64,000 nucleotides of DNA from Pseudomonas fluorescens (GTDB lineage Bacteria; Pseudomonadota; Gammaproteobacteria; Pseudomonadales; Pseudomonadaceae): assembly GCF_902497855.1 (NCBI RefSeq), contig NZ_CABVHU010000012.1, positions 186,001 through 250,000 on the forward strand, written 5' to 3'. The notes under the pieces were generated by a model. The model saw nothing but the letters and a program-made list of their open reading frames with translations, had not been told where the DNA came from and ran no database searches. The position numbers and the translations under genes are program-made. Of this stretch, positions 60,939 through 64,000 are shown in pieces; within the stretch, counting starts at the first letter, position 1; every line of letters begins with the position of its first letter.

Positions 60939-62285
60939 TCAAACCACCGGAACCTGAATCCGAAACGCCGCCCCGCCCAGGGGTGAATCATCCAGGGTCA
61001 GCTTCGCGCCGTAGCTTTCGATGATGTCCTTGACCACCGCCAGGCCAATGCCCTGCCCCGGATGCTGGCGGTCCAGGCGTTCGCCGCGCTGCAGAATCCG
61101 CGCGCGCTGATCCGGTGGCACCCCGGGGCCGTCATCCTCGACGCACAACTCGATCCCGTCCAGGGTCTCGCGCGCGCTGATGTGCACTTCGCCGAGGCAC
61201 AGGCGATAGGCGTTTTCCAGCAGATTGCCCAACATCTCCAGCAAGGCGCCCTGCTCGATCGGCACATAACAGGGCTCTGGCAGATCAATGGTCACCCGCA
61301 CCTGCTTATCGCTATAAACCTTGTCCAGCGTGTCGCAAAGGCTCTGCAATACCGGACGCAAGCGCACCTGATGTCGCACCAGTCCGCTTTTGCGCAAGCT
61401 GGCGCGCTGTAGCTGATAACCGATCTGCTGGCTCATGCGCTCGATCTGGGTTTGCAGGACCCAGGCCTGATCGCGATCCGCCGGCCGCAGGGCCATATCC
61501 TCGCTGACGCCTTGCAGCACTGTCAGCGGAGTTTTCAGGCTGTGGGCCAGGTCATCGAGAGAATCGCGATAGCGGCTGCGCTGGTCGCGCTCGCTATGCA
61601 GCAAACGGTTCAGGGAACCGGTCAGGCGCAGCAGTTCGCTCGGGTGTTGTTCGCTGAGGCTTTCGCGGGTGCCGCTTTCGATCTCGTCCAGTTCCTGACT
61701 CAACCGGCGTAACGCCTGCAAGCCCCATGTCAGACCGATCCACAGCAACGCCAACAACACCAGCAAAGCCGCGCCGAAGCCCAGGTAAAGGTTTTCCCGC
61801 AGGCCTTCAAGGGTGATTTCGTAGTCACGCAGCGGTTGCAGTGCGACAAAACTGAACGCCGCACTTTTGCCGCCGAGCAATTTGACCTCGACGTCATAGA
61901 CGAAGAACTCCTGGCCATTGTCTTCGCGAATCCTCGCGAACTCGTTACCGTGGCCGTCGTAACGTGGCGTGTAATTGATGTTCTCTTCGAGGGTGTCTTT
62001 CGAGCGCCAGACCAGTCGACCTTCACGGTTGTAGATATAACCGAGCAAACGGCCATCGGCGAGGTTGAAACGTTCGTCGGGCAACTGCGCCGGCATCTGC
62101 AAGCGGTTGTTCTCTACCCGTGCCGCAGAGATCAACGTGGTGACGTCCGATGCCAGGCGCTGCTCGATGGCGTCCTGCAATGCCAGGCTGAACGCACCCT
62201 GCATTGCCGGCAGCAACGCGAGCATGAACAATACCGCCAGGATCGTGGCGGCGAGCATCAGACGAATTCGAAGAGAACTGATCAA
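60939..62285 (-). CDS. phoQ: Sensor histidine kinase PhoQ
   Basis: A 448-residue inner-membrane kinase that responds to low Mg2+ and cationic peptides. Transmembrane 1 lies at residues 10-32, an acidic periplasmic PhoQ-type sensor at about 33-165, transmembrane 2 near 166-190 and HAMP next. HisKA has LDDLAHSLKTPLTVLQG (phospho-His near 250). The HATPase has LEMLGNLLENAYRLC, EDDGPGV and GQGIGLAVVKDI. The ATG overlaps the phoP stop by four bases. Confidence 0.95.
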   Translation of the reverse strand: MISSLRIRLMLAATILAVLFMLALLPAMQGAFSLALQDAIEQRLASDVTTLISAARVENNRLQMPAQLPDERFNLADGRLLGYIYNREGRLVWRSKDTLEENINYTPRYDGHGNEFARIREDNGQEFFVYDVEVKLLGGKSAAFSFVALQPLRDYEITLEGLRENLYLGFGAALLVLLALLWIGLTWGLQALRRLSQELDEIESGTRESLSEQHPSELLRLTGSLNRLLHSERDQRSRYRDSLDDLAHSLKTPLTVLQGVSEDMALRPADRDQAWVLQTQIERMSQQIGYQLQRASLRKSGLVRHQVRLRPVLQSLCDTLDKVYSDKQVRVTIDLPEPCYVPIEQGALLEMLGNLLENAYRLCLGEVHISARETLDGIELCVEDDGPGVPPDQRARILQRGERLDRQHPGQGIGLAVVKDIIESYGAKLTLDDSPLGGAAFRIQVPVV

Positions 62286-62959
62286 GTGCAGCGCTCATTG
62301 AACAGATAGCCGAGACCACGCACGGTATCGATCGGTTTGAAGCCGGTGGGGCCCTCCAGCTTTCGGCGCAGACGGCCGACCAACACTTCGATCACGTTCG
62401 GATCGCGCTCGTCATCGTCCGGGTAAAGCTGCTCCATCAAGCGGTCCTTGGGCACCACTTGCTGGTGGTGGCGCATCAAGTATTCGAGTATCCGGTACTC
62501 ATACGCAGTCAGCGCCAGCGGCAGTTCATCGAGGGATGCCTGCTTACGGTTGAGGTCCAGCAGCAGCGGCCCGGCGACAATCGTCGACTGGGTGAACCCG
62601 CTGGAGCGACGGAGCAAGGCATTCAGGCGCGCCTCCAGTTCTTCGAACTGGAACGGCTTGACCACATAGTCGTCGGCACCGGCCGCAAGGCCTTCGACCT
62701 TGTCTTGCCAGTTGCCACGCGCGGTGAGGATCAGTATCGGAAAGGTCTTGCCCTGCGAGCGCAGCTGACGGATCAGGTCCAGCCCGCCCATGCCCGGCAA
62801 GCCGAGATCGATTACCGCCAGGTCATGGTTGAACTGTTCGGTCTGATACAGCGCCTCGGTGGCGTTGGCCACGGACTCGACCACGTGGCCGCTATCCGTC
62901 AGGCGGGTTTTCAGGTGATGGCGCAACAGCGCTTCATCTTCGACGACCAGCAGTTTCAT
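62282..62959 (-). CDS. phoP: Response regulator PhoP
   Basis: A 225-residue OmpR-family regulator. The receiver has EDE near residue 9, the phospho-Asp in LAVIDLGLPGMGG near 51, LTARG and YVVKPF. The winged helix has LTAYEYRILEYLMRHH and VIEVLVGRLRRKLEGP. The start MKLLVVEDEALL at 62959 is the family start. It is cotranscribed downstream of oprH and upstream of phoQ, which gives positive autoregulation through the oprH promoter. Confidence 0.97.
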   Translation of the reverse strand: MKLLVVEDEALLRHHLKTRLTDSGHVVESVANATEALYQTEQFNHDLAVIDLGLPGMGGLDLIRQLRSQGKTFPILILTARGNWQDKVEGLAAGADDYVVKPFQFEELEARLNALLRRSSGFTQSTIVAGPLLLDLNRKQASLDELPLALTAYEYRILEYLMRHHQQVVPKDRLMEQLYPDDDERDPNVIEVLVGRLRRKLEGPTGFKPIDTVRGLGYLFNERCT

Positions 62960-63025
62960 AACGCCCTCCCGGGCCAATCAACATCGTGAGGCATGAACGG
63001 CGCACCTCGATGACTGACAGGGCGA

Positions 63026-63056
63026 TGCCGGATCAGCCTGCTGGGTTGATCCGGCA
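63026..63056 (-). promoter_or_regulatory. Perfect hairpin between oprH and phoP without T-tract
   Basis: TGCCGGATCA at 63026-63035 pairs with TGATCCGGCA at 63047-63056 (10 bp, 11-base loop). No T-run follows on the minus strand, so it is not a classical terminator. It could stabilise the upstream oprH message or be a processing site. Confidence 0.6.
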
Positions 63057-63077
63057 CCAACCTGTCGCGAACGCTTT

Positions 63078-63680
63078 TCAGAAAGCGTAGTTAGCGGAGA
63101 CGTACGTCTGGGCGCTGCTGTTCACGCCCAGCGAACCCTGTTTGCCGCTGCCGCGCTCGCTCACCTCGGTGCTGGCATTGTGGCGCAGGTAACGGTAACC
63201 CAGTTCAACCGACGTGTTTCGCGAAACCTGTTGCAAAACGCCTACCTGGCCGCCAATGGCGTAACCCATGTTGGTGTCGCGGCTGAAACCTGTCGATTCC
63301 TGGGTCGTTTTGGTCAACCCGGCAGAGAGGCCGCCGAACAGCTTGGTGCTGCCACCCCCCGGGTAGAACAGATCGTAGCTGCCCAGCAGGTTTTCATGAC
63401 GCAGTTTAATGCCATTGTGCGAGCCCGACACGTTGTCGTAAGTGGCGTAGTAGCGGCCCTCGCTGTTTTGCCGACCCAGGCGCACACCCCAGGTGTTGTC
63501 CTTGCCGATCACGCCGTCGGCGTTCGGGCGATCGAGGTTATCGTTCAGGGCGTGGGACTTTTTGACCTTGTCGCTGGTCTGGCCAAAAGTAAGGCTGGCG
63601 AAATTGTCATCGGAGGCGAACGCTGCCGTGCTCGCGCCCATTACGGTAATTGCCAGAAGCAGTTTTTTGAATCCAGTCAT
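63078..63680 (-). CDS. oprH: Outer membrane protein OprH
   Basis: A 200-residue small beta-barrel that stabilises LPS when Mg2+ is scarce. The signal peptide MTGFKKLLLAITVMGASTAAFA is cut before SDDN. Alternating beta-strand pattern and aromatic end YVSANYAF (terminal Phe) follow, as in eight-stranded barrels. The ATG at 63680 has TAGGAGT upstream. It is the first gene of oprH-phoP-phoQ, behind an array of PhoP-type hexamers. Confidence 0.95.
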   Translation of the reverse strand: MTGFKKLLLAITVMGASTAAFASDDNFASLTFGQTSDKVKKSHALNDNLDRPNADGVIGKDNTWGVRLGRQNSEGRYYATYDNVSGSHNGIKLRHENLLGSYDLFYPGGGSTKLFGGLSAGLTKTTQESTGFSRDTNMGYAIGGQVGVLQQVSRNTSVELGYRYLRHNASTEVSERGSGKQGSLGVNSSAQTYVSANYAF

Positions 63681-63731
63681 GGGTGAAACTCCTAGTGAGT
63701 GACGTGTTGTTTGGGTACGGGGCAAGATTAC

Positions 63732-63781
63732 TGACCTCGCCCTGAACGCCCCCTGAACACGCGCTTAACCTGAGCTGAACC
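63732..63781 (-). promoter_or_regulatory. Array of five PhoP-type hexamers at 11-bp spacing
   Basis: On the minus strand, in transcription order: GGTTCA, GGTTAA, TGTTCA, CGTTCA, AGGTCA, each separated by exactly five bases (63776-81, 63765-70, 63754-59, 63743-48, 63732-37). The enterobacterial PhoP box is (T/G)GTTTA-N5-(T/G)GTTTA, which needs two such units. Five in phase allow at least two PhoP dimers. The last unit is about 50 bases before the oprH start codon. Confidence 0.8.
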
Positions 63782-63827
63782 AGACCCACCCAGCTGTTTC
63801 GATGACTTTCCTGCAGGAGTTCCGATC

Positions 63828-63890
63828 ATGCGAATGCTCTTTGCTCTCTTCTTGCTGGTTGTCAGCGGGCTGACCCATCGACCTGTTTAG
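63828..63890 (+). CDS. Putative 20-residue hydrophobic peptide
   Basis: AGGAG at 63815-63819 lies eight bases before an ATG that opens a 20-codon frame ending TAG. The peptide is MRMLFALFLLVVSGLTHRPV, a short membrane-inserting helix. It is divergent from oprH and shares the PhoP-type array, so it could be a PhoP-responsive small peptide or a leader of the next gene. Chance cannot be excluded, but the ribosome site is good. Confidence 0.45.
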   Translation: MRMLFALFLLVVSGLTHRPV

Positions 63891-63920
63891 GACTACCCAG
63901 CACCCAGGCAACCCGGCAAA

Positions 63921-64000
63921 ATGCCCGACATGAATCCCGTCCCCGCCCTACCCGTTTGCTGCACCCCACTCGATGCCGATTGGCCGCTCCCCTTGGTGCT
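63921..64000 (+). CDS. Start of an unrecognised gene (partial, leaves the window)
   Basis: An open frame from ATG 63921 (or 63930) runs off the right edge: MPDMNPVPALPVCCTPLDAD and onward. The paired cysteines near residue 13 could be a metal-sensing or binding feature, but 26 codons are too few to assign a family. No strong ribosome site is seen, so the true start is uncertain. Confidence 0.35.
   Translation, partial: MPDMNPVPALPVCCTPLDADWPLPLV

Overview
The window is chromosomal DNA of a fluorescens-group Pseudomonas. The evidence is the set of core genes (gacS, fabAB, relA, oprH-phoPQ, dctA), the high G+C coding style, and the many Pseudomonas-type REP/REPIN palindromes between genes. Blocks of gene order match what I remember of P. 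aeruginosa PAO1, in a different relative arrangement: comEC/DUF2062 (PA2984-2985), ABC-GST-acyl-CoA dehydrogenase (about PA2811-2817), DUF4892 to fabB (PA1624-1609), mazG-relA-rlmD-cysM-[two-component pair]-gacS-ldhA (PA0935-0926), thioredoxin/arsC/wrbA (about PA0949-0953), and dctA/phoQ/phoP/oprH (PA1183-1178). I see no prophage, insertion sequence, CRISPR array or rRNA.

Layout. 1-8.9 kb: 3' part of comEC leaving the window, a DUF2062 membrane protein, an ABC-2 exporter pair, a GST, a transglutaminase-like protein and a large acyl-CoA dehydrogenase with a small partner. 9-13.7 kb: the most accessory-looking stretch. A LysR regulator is divergent from an AlaX-type tRNA-editing protein, a small 2-oxoglutarate oxygenase and a LysE/RhtB exporter. 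After a terminator comes a homologue of CqsA, the alpha-hydroxyketone autoinducer synthase of Vibrio, preceded by a near-perfect LuxR-type box. 13.8-14.2 kb: tandemly duplicated tRNA-Gly/tRNA-Glu pairs with a strong promoter. 14.6-24 kb: a membrane-anchored protein, an HBM-type chemoreceptor, a MocR regulator, two oxidoreductases, pyrF and an AI-2E family permease. 23.4-30.9 kb: lipid/CoA-type genes (GST, two alpha/beta hydrolases, a thioesterase, an acyl-CoA synthetase), sixA and gpsA.

31-36 kb: a periplasmic binding-like protein coupled to a hybrid kinase resembling PA1611 (an HptB-branch sensor in P. aeruginosa), then fabA-fabB. 36.5-43 kb: a small protein, DUF2058, mazG, relA, rlmD and cysM. 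43-49 kb: a truncated DUF1016 gene where pirA lies in P. aeruginosa, a PirSR-like two-component pair, and gacS with all three phospho-relay residues. 49-58 kb: ldhA, a CxxC protein, a META lipoprotein, thioredoxin, arsC, wrbA, a DNA glycosylase, ttcA, a Yip1 protein, a SprT protein and a CoA transferase. 58-64 kb: dctA with a textbook sigma-54 promoter and two upstream palindromes, an AraC regulator, and the oprH-phoP-phoQ operon behind five 11-bp-phased PhoP-type half-sites, with a tiny divergent peptide ORF beside them.

How the parts relate: the window is rich in signalling (GacS, the PA1611-like kinase, PhoPQ, PirRS-like, DctA control). Its most unusual element is a predicted signal synthase of the CqsA class with an apparent LuxR-type control site and no cognate CqsS receptor in the window. 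The AlaX/oxygenase/exporter operon next to it looks like a self-contained module for making or handling a modified amino acid.
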